A stretch of DNA of 64,000 nucleotides from Lacunisphaera limnophila (GTDB lineage Bacteria; Verrucomicrobiota; Verrucomicrobiia; Opitutales; Opitutaceae), in assembly GCF_001746835.1 (NCBI RefSeq), contig NZ_CP016094.1, positions 682,001-746,000 of the forward strand, given 5' to 3'. The notes beneath the pieces are model-generated. The model saw only the letters and a list, made by a program, of their open reading frames with translations. It had not been told where the DNA came from and searched no databases. Of the stretch, positions 28,231 through 35,927 are shown piece by piece. A program made the position numbers and the translations under genes. How positions within the stretch are numbered: position 1 is the stretch's first letter; each line of letters starts with the position of its first letter.

Positions 28231-29646
28231 TCACGCCTTGGCCGCCAGGCGCAGCGCCCCATAACCCGCCCGCTCGGGCCGCGTGAGCAGGGCATCCGCG
28301 GCAGCGTCGTTCACGAAACGGCCGGCCCCGGCATCCCACGTCAGCGGGCGGGCCGTCTTCATCGCGATCCAGCTGAGGATGCACGCCGTGTTGCTGTGGT
28401 GCGCCATGGCGGCGGGCGACAGCGGCTTGGCGCGCGACTGGACGCACTCCAGCCAGTTCTTGTGGTGCGACAGGCTCTCGGGGAACTTCACCGTCACTCC
28501 CTCGGGATCCAGCAGCTTCGGGTCGCTGGCGGCGAGCCAGTGCAGCTTTCCCGGGGTGTTGCTCTTCGGGTCGCTGGCCGTCGCCCCCTCGTCGCGGGCC
28601 ACGAAGATCCAGCCCTCGTCACCGATGAATTTGATACCGTTCTGCAACTCGTCGGACACGCGCATCCGCACGCCGCCGGGGTATGTCAGCTGGACGTTGT
28701 ATTTGCCGTGTACATTCCAGATCGCATTCGTCGGAAACTCACCCGTGCCCTCGAGTTGGAGCGGCCCACCGTATTCCTGATCCAGGCCCCAGTGGGCCAC
28801 GTCGAAGTGGTGCGAACCCCACCCCGTGATCATGCCGAGGCAATACGCCTCGTGGCGCAGCCAACCCGGGCGCGATCCGATGTCGAGGGCGCCCTCGGCG
28901 TTGAGTCGTTGGGAATGTACGCGTTGCTCGGTGTAATAAACCTCGGGCGTCGGCCCGAGCCAGCGGTCGTAGTTGAGGTGTTCCGGCACCGGCTGGGGCG
29001 GGTCGTCGCGTCGGGTCGGGTCGATGGGCAGGCCGATTTCGACCGCCGTGATGCGGCCGACCCGCCCGCTGCGCACGAATTCACAAGCCCGCCGGAACTG
29101 CTGGTGCGGTCCCCACGACCGCTGCTGACTGCCGATCTGCATGATGCAGCCGCTCCGGGCCACGGCATCCCGCAACACCACACTCTCGGCGTAGGTCATG
29201 GTGAACGGTTTCTGCAGGTAGATATCCTTGCCCGCTCGGACGGCCCGGAGCGCCACCTCGGCGTGCTGGTGGTCGGGCAGGCTGAGGACCACGGCGTCGA
29301 TATCCTTCCGGGCGAGCAGTTCCTGGTAATCGGCATACGCCGCGACCTCCGGCGCCATCCGGGTGCCGCCCTGATAAAACCGCTGCACCCACGCCTGACC
29401 GTGCGCGAGGCGTTTGGTGTCGAGGTCGCAGACCGCCACGACGTCGGCCAGGCCCGACTTGAGCACTCCGGGCAGGTCATGCCCGAGGGCGATGCGCCCG
29501 CACCCGATCTGGCCCACGCGGATCCGGTTGCTCGGCGCGGCCGCCCCGAACAGCCGGGACGGCACGATCAGCGGAGCCGTGAACAGGGCGGCGGCCCCGG
29601 CGGCGGTGCGGACAAACTGACGGCGGGAGACGGGGGAGGTTTTCAT
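28231..29646 (-). CDS. Gfo/Idh/MocA family oxidoreductase, Tat-exported
   Basis: 471 residues. A twin-arginine signal (SRRQFVRTAAGAAALFTAP) directs it outside the cytoplasm. The Rossmann NAD(P)-binding fold follows (RVGQIGCGRIALGHDLPGV, ~42; VVAVCDLDTKR), with DIYLQKPFTMTYAES at ~140 in the place of the EKP motif; the usual Glu is Gln here. The C-terminal alpha/beta domain contains GWGSHHFDVAHWGL with a likely catalytic His. Tat-exported members with a tightly bound cofactor (glucose-fructose oxidoreductase type, GH109-like) are common in Verrucomicrobia and Planctomycetes. A sugar substrate is likely, the exact one unknown. Confidence 0.85.
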   Translation of the reverse strand: MKTSPVSRRQFVRTAAGAAALFTAPLIVPSRLFGAAAPSNRIRVGQIGCGRIALGHDLPGVLKSGLADVVAVCDLDTKRLAHGQAWVQRFYQGGTRMAPEVAAYADYQELLARKDIDAVVLSLPDHQHAEVALRAVRAGKDIYLQKPFTMTYAESVVLRDAVARSGCIMQIGSQQRSWGPHQQFRRACEFVRSGRVGRITAVEIGLPIDPTRRDDPPQPVPEHLNYDRWLGPTPEVYYTEQRVHSQRLNAEGALDIGSRPGWLRHEAYCLGMITGWGSHHFDVAHWGLDQEYGGPLQLEGTGEFPTNAIWNVHGKYNVQLTYPGGVRMRVSDELQNGIKFIGDEGWIFVARDEGATASDPKSNTPGKLHWLAASDPKLLDPEGVTVKFPESLSHHKNWLECVQSRAKPLSPAAMAHHSNTACILSWIAMKTARPLTWDAGAGRFVNDAAADALLTRPERAGYGALRLAAKA

Positions 29647-29661
29647 GGGGTAAACGTATTT

Positions 29662-29689
29662 TGTAGGGTCGGTGCTCGCGCCGACCCTA
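29662..29689. repeat. Short type C palindrome
   Basis: TGTAGGGTCGGTGCTCGCGC followed by CGACCCTA, a 28-bp hairpin sequence between the Gfo/Idh/MocA and PD40 genes. It equals one half of the nested type C element at 28103-28162. Confidence 0.55.
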
Positions 29690-29756
29690 AAAGGGGGAAG
29701 TGGAGATTAGCATCACCCCGATCTTAGTATCTTCCACGTCCGCCCCTGCGGACAGT

Positions 29757-31304
29757 TCACTTGATATTGTCCGTGTTGCTCACGAAGGCCACGCGCGTGC
29801 TGTCGGGGGACCAGGAAGGCACGTTGATCGTGCCCTGGCCACCGAAGACGTAGGCGATGACGCGCGGCTTGCCGCCCTCGATGGGCATGAGGCGCAGGTA
29901 ACAGTGCTTGTAGTAGGGGTGATCCGCCGGCGCCACATCCTGGCCATAGGAAATGAAGGCAATCCACTTGCCGTCGGGCGAGATGTGCGGGAACCAGTTG
30001 TTGAACTCGTCGTTCGTCACCTGCTCCTGGCCGGAACCATCGGGCCGCATGCGCCAGAGCTGCATCAGGCCGGTGCGGGTGGAATTGAAATAGATCCACC
30101 GGCCGTCTGGCGTAAACTCCGGGCCGTCGCTCAGGCCGGTCGAGTTCGTGAGCCGGATCTCCTCACCGCCCTCGGCGGGAATCTTGTAGATGTCGTACTT
30201 GTCGCTGGTCGCGTCCGGCGTCTCCTTGCGGCCGCCGGTGTAGACCAGCCACTTGGCGTCGGGAGACCAGCCGTGGAAATAGGACGGGGACTTGGGCGTG
30301 ACCCGCACCGGCGCGCCGCCAGTGGCCGGCAGCTTGTAGATGACCGAGCGACCGCCATCGGCCGGCGTGTGGATGCTCACGCCGAGCATCTTGCCGTCGA
30401 AGGTCAGCACATGGTCGTTGTTGTTGCGGCCGATGGTGCCGGTGTCGAGCGGGCCGATCTGCTTCGTGACCAGATCGAAGGTCTGGAGCTGGCCCTTGTC
30501 GGCTCCGGGGCCGCTGACGTTGACGATGAGGGTCCGGCCGTCGGGCTTCCAATTAGGCGCCTCGAATTGCACGGGCGAGCTGTGCACGACCTCGAGCTTG
30601 CCGGTGTGGACGTTGAGGATCTCGAGATGGGCGCCGATGTAGTCGCGGTAGGGCTGGTAGCCGGCCTTTGGCGGCTGGATGATGCGCACATCCTTGAAGA
30701 TGATCTCCTCCTTCACCTTTGCGTCGTGTGAGCAAAGGAACAGGCCGACCAAAGCCTCCTCGCCGAGGTCAAGGCCCGTGAGGGTCTGCGACACGAACGG
30801 CTCGCCATAGCGGGCCGAGGAAAAGATCCAGGTGTCGCCGCGGCGCTCGAGCTGGACGACATCGCCGCCGGTGAGCGGCAGCACGACCTGCTCGGTGATG
30901 GCACCGGCGGTGCGGCGGTATTGCAGCGAGGTGAGGCCGTCACCGCCGTGGACGCAGGCGTCTACGTAGGCCGAGTCGGCGTCGAGGCTCTTCCGCGCGA
31001 TCCAGCCGGCCTTGCGGTGCGGGTCCACGCCCTGCCCGACCCACTCGAGGCGGGCGCGGACGATGAAGTCACCCTTCAGCTTGTTCCAGGCGAACTGGTG
31101 CTGGTCAGTCGTGCCCCACATATTGATACCGGCGGCGCTCATGCGGTAGTGCTGGATCGAGGGGTCGTAGGTGGTGGCACCGGCGATGGCGGGCGCGCCG
31201 ACGTCAGCGGATTCCGCAAATTGACCGACCGGCGAGCCGGCGGACAGATTGAGACCAAGGACGAGCAAGCCGGCCAGCAGGCCGGTGAGACGGGGTAATT
31301 TCAT
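29757..31304 (-). CDS. Secreted TolB-like (PD40) beta-propeller protein with N-terminal lectin-like domain
   Basis: 515 residues with a signal peptide (LLAGLLVLGLNLSAG). Residues ~30-210 look like a DUF1349/concanavalin-type beta-sandwich (QFAWNKLKGDFIVRARLEW, GWIARKSLDADSAYVDACVHG). From ~220 to the end come PD40/WD40-like blades: PNWKPDGRTLIVNV, GWSPDAKWLVYTGG, PEFTPDGRWIYFNSTRTG, PHISPDGKWIAFISY, PSWSPDSTRVAFVS. Such proteins are found beside sugar oxidoreductases and esterases in this phylum; a binding rather than catalytic role is likely. Start at 31304 precedes the signal peptide. It lies about 110 bp upstream of the Gfo/Idh/MocA gene on the same strand. Confidence 0.8.
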   Translation of the reverse strand: MKLPRLTGLLAGLLVLGLNLSAGSPVGQFAESADVGAPAIAGATTYDPSIQHYRMSAAGINMWGTTDQHQFAWNKLKGDFIVRARLEWVGQGVDPHRKAGWIARKSLDADSAYVDACVHGGDGLTSLQYRRTAGAITEQVVLPLTGGDVVQLERRGDTWIFSSARYGEPFVSQTLTGLDLGEEALVGLFLCSHDAKVKEEIIFKDVRIIQPPKAGYQPYRDYIGAHLEILNVHTGKLEVVHSSPVQFEAPNWKPDGRTLIVNVSGPGADKGQLQTFDLVTKQIGPLDTGTIGRNNNDHVLTFDGKMLGVSIHTPADGGRSVIYKLPATGGAPVRVTPKSPSYFHGWSPDAKWLVYTGGRKETPDATSDKYDIYKIPAEGGEEIRLTNSTGLSDGPEFTPDGRWIYFNSTRTGLMQLWRMRPDGSGQEQVTNDEFNNWFPHISPDGKWIAFISYGQDVAPADHPYYKHCYLRLMPIEGGKPRVIAYVFGGQGTINVPSWSPDSTRVAFVSNTDNIK

Positions 31305-31417
31305 GTCGGGGGGGTTGGGGTAAAAGCACCGGGAACCAGGACTAAATACCACCCGCGGACCGTTTGCCAACGTTATGGCACGGTTTTTTCCTTCCACCCC
31401 CGCCGACAGATTACAGG

Positions 31418-32200
31418 TCAGAATCCCATGCTGACGCCGCCGTCGACAGGCATGATCGTGCCGGTGATGAACTTGGCGGCCGGGGATGCGATGTAGACCG
31501 CGGCCCAGCCCACATCGGACGGTTCACCCAGCCGGGCCATGGGCGTGCGGCTCACGATCTTGGTCTTGCGGCCCGGGTCGCCCTCGAAGGCCTTGCGCGA
31601 CATCGCGGTATCGATCCAGCCCGGGGCGATGGCGTTCACACGCACCCCATGCGGGGAGAGCTCCGTGGCCATGGTGCGGATCATGCCCATCATCGCCGAC
31701 TTGGCCGCGGCGTAGGCCACCACGAGCGGGATGCCAAACAACGAGGCCATTGAGGCCATGAAGATAATGTTGCCCTGCTTGCGCTCGATCATGCCCGGGA
31801 GCACCGCCCGGGAGAGGGCGTGGGCCCCGAAAATATGCGTGCTCATAACCTCCTGCAGTTCCTCCGGGGTGGTGTCGACGGCCGGCTTCTTGAGGTGCTT
31901 GCCCGCGTTGTTGACCAAGCAGGTGATGGGACCGTGCTCCTGCGTGATCCGCGCGATCAAGGCCGGGGCCTGGTCGTATTTGGTGATGTCGTGGACCGCA
32001 TACGACGCCCGCTCCCCCAGCCCCTGCACGGCGGCGGCGAGCTCCGCCTCGCGGCGGCCGACGAGGACGACGCGCGCCCCGGCCGCATGCATGGCCTGCG
32101 CCACGGCGAGACCAATGCCGGTGCCACCCCCGGTGATGAGGACGTGCTCGCCGGCCAGCGAGAATGCTTCGGGAAAATTCAGGGATTTGGATGGAGGCAT
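31418..32200 (-). CDS. SDR-family oxidoreductase, possibly hexuronate/ketogluconate specific
   Basis: 260 residues, classical short-chain dehydrogenase: TGGGTGIG (~22-29) for NAD(P), NNAGK (~96), catalytic Ser in MASMAS (~150) and YAAAK (~165). The C-terminal VDGGVSMGF is common in KduD and gluconate 5-dehydrogenase-like enzymes. In some bacteria fructuronate is reduced to mannonate by an SDR (Bacillus UxuB) rather than a long-chain dehydrogenase. Since no other mannonate oxidoreductase is seen and uxuA is in the same minus-strand run, it may supply that step. This is inference; the SDR fold alone does not show it. Confidence 0.8.
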   Translation of the reverse strand: MPPSKSLNFPEAFSLAGEHVLITGGGTGIGLAVAQAMHAAGARVVLVGRREAELAAAVQGLGERASYAVHDITKYDQAPALIARITQEHGPITCLVNNAGKHLKKPAVDTTPEELQEVMSTHIFGAHALSRAVLPGMIERKQGNIIFMASMASLFGIPLVVAYAAAKSAMMGMIRTMATELSPHGVRVNAIAPGWIDTAMSRKAFEGDPGRKTKIVSRTPMARLGEPSDVGWAAVYIASPAAKFITGTIMPVDGGVSMGF

Positions 32201-32211
32201 AAAATCAGGCT

Positions 32212-32393
32212 TTCACCACGGATGGGGACAGAGGGGAAACCAAGGCCGCCCTGTCCGTCATCCTGAACACCGTGAAGGATCCCGCCGCATGCGCGCCCGC
32301 GGGCGCGACACTGGACCCTTCGCTCCGCTCAGGCTGCCTGGAATCGAATCTAATCTCCGGGTACATCCGCGTAATCCGTGGTTAAAACAGGTT
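32212..32393. repeat. Mosaic of dispersed intergenic repeats
   Basis: The gap between the SDR and homocysteine methyltransferase genes carries pieces that look like widespread bacterial intergenic repeats: TTCACCACGGATGGGGACAG at 32213, CGTCATCCTGAACACCGTG with AAGGATCC near 32258-32281, its complement-like ACCCTTCGCTCCGCTCAGG near 32313, and ATCCGCGTAATCCGTGGTT near 32366. No gene is supported here. Confidence 0.5.
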
Positions 32394-32396
32394 TGG

Positions 32397-33308
32397 TCAA
32401 TGCGACCGATTGAAACCGTCCACAACCTGCCGGATTGCCCGCGTATGGTCCGGCGTGCTGCCGCAGCAGGAGCCGATGATGCCGACACCGATGTCGAGCA
32501 CTTCGGGGACGTCCTTGGCCATGTCGGCCGGGAGTTGCTTGTAGACGGCCTTGAGGTTCTCGAGCACGGGCAAGCCGGCGTTGGGCTGCACCATGACGGG
32601 CAGGCCGCAGGCCTCCCGGTAAAGGCGGCCGACCATCGCGGCACCCTTCATGTCCATGCCGGTCCCGCAGTTGAGCGCCACGATGTGCGCGCCGCGCTCC
32701 GCCACGAACTCGGCGGCCTGCTCCGGGGAGATGCCCATCATCGTCTTGTAGAAGGTGCCGTCCAGGGACAGGTCGTAGGCCAGCGAGGCGATGATGCAGG
32801 GGGCCTTCGCCGCCCGGGCGGCATCGATGGCCAGGCCCAGTTCCTCGAGCCCGGTCTGGGTCTCGATGATGAGCGCATCCGCCCCGGCCTGCACGAGCGC
32901 GACCGCCTGCTCTTCCAGCGCGGCGCGGGCCTCGGCCTCGGACAACTCGCCGTAGGGCTCGAGCAACGCGCCGAGCGGACCGATGTCGCCCAGGACATAA
33001 CCCGGGCGGCCGCCGAAGGCCTCGCGCGTGATCCGCACGGCCGCGGCGTTGAGCGCCGCCAGCTCGGCCTCGTGGCCATGACGGCGCAGCATGATCCGGC
33101 TGCCGCCGAAGGTGTTCGTGATGATGCAATCGGCCCCGGCATCGGCATAACGACGCTGGATGGCGAGCACGCGATCGGGATGCGTGAGGTTCCAGGCCTC
33201 GCCGCAGGCGCCCGATTCGAGGCCGGCGAGCATGAGTTGCGTGCCCATGGCCCCGTCGCACACGAGGCGGCGGGTGGTGAGGGCTTCAAGGAGCGGGGGT
33301 TGGTTCAT
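32397..33308 (-). CDS. Homocysteine S-methyltransferase family protein (MetH N-domain/BHMT type)
   Basis: A 303-residue single-domain TIM barrel. It corresponds to the homocysteine-binding module of methionine synthase: LVCDGAMGTQLM near the N-terminus, NTFGGSRIML, VLGDIGPLG, IIETQTGLEE. The three zinc-ligand cysteines lie in LNCGTG (~213) and GSCCGSTPDH (~280-284). In the cell it would move a methyl group from a methyl-corrinoid to homocysteine or another thiol. No pterin-binding (methyl-THF) domain is encoded with it. It follows the separate corrinoid-protein gene by 56 bp, so this is a split methyltransferase system rather than standard MetH. Confidence 0.9.
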   Translation of the reverse strand: MNQPPLLEALTTRRLVCDGAMGTQLMLAGLESGACGEAWNLTHPDRVLAIQRRYADAGADCIITNTFGGSRIMLRRHGHEAELAALNAAAVRITREAFGGRPGYVLGDIGPLGALLEPYGELSEAEARAALEEQAVALVQAGADALIIETQTGLEELGLAIDAARAAKAPCIIASLAYDLSLDGTFYKTMMGISPEQAAEFVAERGAHIVALNCGTGMDMKGAAMVGRLYREACGLPVMVQPNAGLPVLENLKAVYKQLPADMAKDVPEVLDIGVGIIGSCCGSTPDHTRAIRQVVDGFNRSH

Positions 33309-33364
33309 GGGGTAAGGCCTTCGGGGTTGGGCGCGTGGTGAGGTGCGTGACAGGCAGGGCAGGC

Positions 33365-34327
33365 TCAGTTCGGGCGGTCGAGTTCGAGCGCGAGGGCCCG
33401 GGCCACTTCATCCGGGCTGCCGGGGCGGGTCTGCTCCTCGCCCCACTTGAGCTCGGCGGTGTAGGCGTCGCCGGAGGTCAACCCCAGCTTCTGCGCCTCG
33501 CGGTCGATGCGCTCGGCGAACTTGACGGGCAGGTCCTGCTTCACCTCGCCGAAGTCGTCCCACACCTTCACGGCGGACGGCAGATCGCGCCAATAGAGGA
33601 TCTGGTAATGCACGAGGTTGCCGGGCGGGCGCTCGGCGGCCACGGCCACGGCCTTCACCCCGGCACGCCCGGCGGGCACCGGGGCGGCCCCCTTGCCCAC
33701 CAAATAGAGGAACAGGTCCACGGCGTTCGAAGCGTCGGATCCGTAGCCGTCGGCGCCGATCTCGTCGGCGAACATCTGGCTGATCGGCGCGCCGCCGATC
33801 GCCATCTTGATGTGGTCATAGCCCGGCTGGTCGAAGCCGTCGACGACGGTCTTCATGTAGGTCATCGTGGTCGTGAGCAGCGCGCTCATCCCGATGATGT
33901 CGGGTTTGAACTCGTCCGCGGCGGCCTTGAATTTCTCCACGCTCTGGTCCACGCCGATGTCCTTCACCTCGAAGCCGGCGCCCTCGGCCATCATGCACAC
34001 CAGGTTCTTGCCGATGTCATGCAGGTCGCCGCGCACGGTGCCCATGAGCAGGCGGCCGACGGAACTGTCGACCGCGCCCTTGGCACTGAGCAGCGGCTTG
34101 AGCACGCCCATGCCGGCCTTCATCGCGCGGGCGGCGATGAGGACCTCGGGGACGTAGAGGATGTTGTGTTTGAAATCCTCGCCGACGACGCTCATCCCGG
34201 CGATGAGGCCGTCCGACAGGATCTCCTGCGCGGTGCGGCCCTCGGCGAGGGCGGCCTGGGTCAGCTGCTCGACCTCCTTGGCTTTGCCCTCGTAGATGCA
34301 CTGGTTCATCAAGGCGTAGTCTGGCAT
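33365..34327 (-). CDS. Corrinoid (B12-binding) methyltransferase protein with C-terminal 'virulence factor'-type domain
   Basis: 320 residues. A helical cap (~1-85: YEGKAKEVEQLTQAAL, ILSDGLIAGMSVVGEDF, VPEVLIAARAMKAGM) precedes a Rossmann-like cobalamin domain. The lower-ligand motif is in VRGDLHDIGKNLV (His ~103), with MSALLTTTM and IAIGGAP-like AIGGAPISQ completing the B12 signature. After an Ala/Gly/Pro-rich linker (~218-235) the last ~80 residues (HYQILYWRDLPSAVKV, RFAERIDREA-like, SGDAYTAELKWG) resemble the small PF13769 'virulence factor' domain, known to me as a separate protein near methyltransferase genes in alphaproteobacteria. It is the methyl carrier of the operon. Start at 34327 has CCCC-ATG. 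Confidence 0.9.
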   Translation of the reverse strand: MPDYALMNQCIYEGKAKEVEQLTQAALAEGRTAQEILSDGLIAGMSVVGEDFKHNILYVPEVLIAARAMKAGMGVLKPLLSAKGAVDSSVGRLLMGTVRGDLHDIGKNLVCMMAEGAGFEVKDIGVDQSVEKFKAAADEFKPDIIGMSALLTTTMTYMKTVVDGFDQPGYDHIKMAIGGAPISQMFADEIGADGYGSDASNAVDLFLYLVGKGAAPVPAGRAGVKAVAVAAERPPGNLVHYQILYWRDLPSAVKVWDDFGEVKQDLPVKFAERIDREAQKLGLTSGDAYTAELKWGEEQTRPGSPDEVARALALELDRPN

Positions 34328-34358
34328 GGGGGAAATGGGGTTCGGAGAGGGTTAGGTG

Positions 34359-34414
34359 GTGGGCGGCGAGCTTGCTCGCGCAGGGAGGGTGGCGTCTGCA
34401 AGCAGACCGCCCAC
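34359..34414. repeat. Palindromic intergenic repeat (type D)
   Basis: Ends GTGGGCGG (34359-34366) and CCGCCCAC (34407-34414) are inverted; inside are two further small hairpins, GCGAGCTTGCTCGC and GTCTGCAAGCAGAC. It sits between the corrinoid-protein and UroD-type genes and resembles the other hairpin-pair repeats in layout though not in sequence. Confidence 0.6.
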
Positions 34415-34427
34415 GGGGTACATAGGT

Positions 34428-35492
34428 TCAGGCGCTGCCGAAGTGGGCCTTGTTGAATTCGTCGAGCGCGGCCTTCATCGCCACGATGTTCTCGCGGGGC
34501 ATGCCGGGACTGGTGCCACCGCCGACAGAGAGCACAAGGCCCTTGCCGTTGTTGGCGCCCTTCTCGAGCACGTCAAGCGTCGCGGCGCGGACCTCCGCAG
34601 GGGTGCCGCGGACGCCGACCTCGAGGGGATTGACGTTGCCCATGAGACAGATCCGGTCACCGACCCGCGCCTTCACGTCGGCGATGTCGGTCTGCTTGCC
34701 CCAGTTGAGCATGTTGAATCCGCAATCAGGCAGGTGCTCGAGGCAGGCCTCGATCGAGGCGTCGTTATGGTACAGCTTCACCCAATCCTTCGGGAACGCG
34801 TCGCAGATGCGCTTCAGGTAGGGGTGGCAGAACTCCTGGTAGTGGTCCTCGTTCACGAAGCCGACGATGTCATCGAGCAGAAAGATGCCCTCGACCGTCG
34901 GGCCCATGACTTTCACCTGCGCCTTGAGCCAGTCGATGATCAGGCGCGTGCAGAGGTCGAGGAGCTTGTGGGCCCACTCGGGCTTCTCGACCAGGTCGAT
35001 CATGAAGTCGCTGGTGTTGCGGGCGAAGCCGGCGGTGCACATCGGGCCGCGGGCCGTGGCCATCGTGAAGATCTCGCCGGTGTCGAGCACCTGCTGGCGC
35101 TGCATACGCAGGCGGTGGAGCGTCATGGCCATGAAGGCGTCAGCCTCCACCTCGTACTCGGGCAGCTTGTCCACGTCCTCGATGTTGAAGAGCATGTGGT
35201 ACTCGCTCGGCGTGTTGTCCTGCCAGAACTTGATCTTCGAGCCGAGGACGGACGGCTCGGCCGCCATGCCGTACTCAAGCCAGTAGCCGGGGACAAAGAT
35301 GATGTCGGGAAACTCCGCGTGAATCTTCCGGTGCGACTCGAACCACACCTGCGGGTCGAGGAAGAAGTCCATGTGCTTCACGCCGACGTAACCGGGGATC
35401 CAGGGGCTGTCGATGATCATGGCCATCGGCACCTTGTTCAGTTTTTCCATGCGCGCGGCGCGTTTGAAGATATCCCATTGGGCGGGTGTCAT
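34428..35492 (-). CDS. Uroporphyrinogen decarboxylase-family methyltransferase
   Basis: 354 residues, a UroD/MtaA/MtbA/CmuA-type TIM barrel. Family features: FCHPYLKRICDAFP, VKLYHNDASIEACLEHLPD (~238-256), DIADVKARVGDRICLMGNVNPLEVGVRGTPAEV-type region split as GNVNPLE (~285) and RGTPAEV, and LVLSVGGGTSPGMPREN (~317). The zinc-binding HxC of MtaA/MtbA is HND here and the later GC is GG, so the usual metal site is not conserved. Relatives either demethylate a methylated substrate onto a corrinoid protein or take the methyl off it. Next to a dedicated corrinoid protein and a homocysteine-type methyltransferase, a substrate-demethylating role is more likely. Substrate proposed in the findings is 4-O-methyl-glucuronate or a derivative. 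Confidence 0.88.
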   Translation of the reverse strand: MTPAQWDIFKRAARMEKLNKVPMAMIIDSPWIPGYVGVKHMDFFLDPQVWFESHRKIHAEFPDIIFVPGYWLEYGMAAEPSVLGSKIKFWQDNTPSEYHMLFNIEDVDKLPEYEVEADAFMAMTLHRLRMQRQQVLDTGEIFTMATARGPMCTAGFARNTSDFMIDLVEKPEWAHKLLDLCTRLIIDWLKAQVKVMGPTVEGIFLLDDIVGFVNEDHYQEFCHPYLKRICDAFPKDWVKLYHNDASIEACLEHLPDCGFNMLNWGKQTDIADVKARVGDRICLMGNVNPLEVGVRGTPAEVRAATLDVLEKGANNGKGLVLSVGGGTSPGMPRENIVAMKAALDEFNKAHFGSA

Positions 35493-35578
35493 GAGGAAGG
35501 GGAAGTTGAGGGTTTAAGTTTGGGTTCTGGGGCTGGGGTTCTTGCTACTTGAAAATTGGCACGCGTTACCTCGCGCCC

Positions 35579-35908
35579 TCACGGCGCAATCAGGATTTCC
35601 GTGTCGGTCACCTGCAGTTGCACCCCGGCGGCCGTGGCGGCCTCGGCGAGACAGGCCTGCAGCATGACCACCGGGTCCGGGCTCACCTGCAGCCGGCGCA
35701 GCAGGCCGTCGCCCTTCTTGGCCAGACCGACCTTGAGCGTGACCTTCAGGCCGCGGCGCTTGCAGGTGACGCGGGTGCCGTCGGGCAGCGCGGCGTTCAT
35801 CGGCTTGATGAAGGCGTCGACGTAATGCACGCCGACACCGGACTTGTCCGGGAAGACGGTGGGCAGCTTGGCGGCGGCAGTCGGGGCGAGGTCGCAGAGT
35901 TTGATCAT
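35579..35908 (-). CDS. Small conserved-context protein of unknown function
   Basis: 109 residues; the ATG at 35908 leaves 19 bp to the gene upstream and gives MIKLCDLAPTAAAKLP. I do not recognise a family. It has no signal peptide or membrane helix and is rich in Lys/Arg in the middle (TCKRRGLKVTLKVGLAKKG), with a single Cys at position 5 and another in TCKRR. Because it lies between the activation-domain gene and the UroD-type methyltransferase gene on the same strand, it probably belongs to the methyl-transfer system as an accessory or regulatory subunit. A longer in-frame start within the upstream gene is less likely. Confidence 0.65.
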   Translation of the reverse strand: MIKLCDLAPTAAAKLPTVFPDKSGVGVHYVDAFIKPMNAALPDGTRVTCKRRGLKVTLKVGLAKKGDGLLRRLQVSPDPVVMLQACLAEAATAAGVQLQVTDTEILIAP

Positions 35909-35927
35909 GAGCGGGACGGGTAAGGGG

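Noticed and set aside
31365-31380. TGCCAACGTTATGGCA palindrome upstream of the PD40 gene
   Set aside because: Only the outer five pairs are symmetric; no second copy near a regulated gene, so chance is likely.
35555-35572. Possible LacI half-site CGCGTTACC between UroD-type and small genes
   Set aside because: Only one half matches the site at 14172; the other half lacks symmetry, and the position is within an operon.
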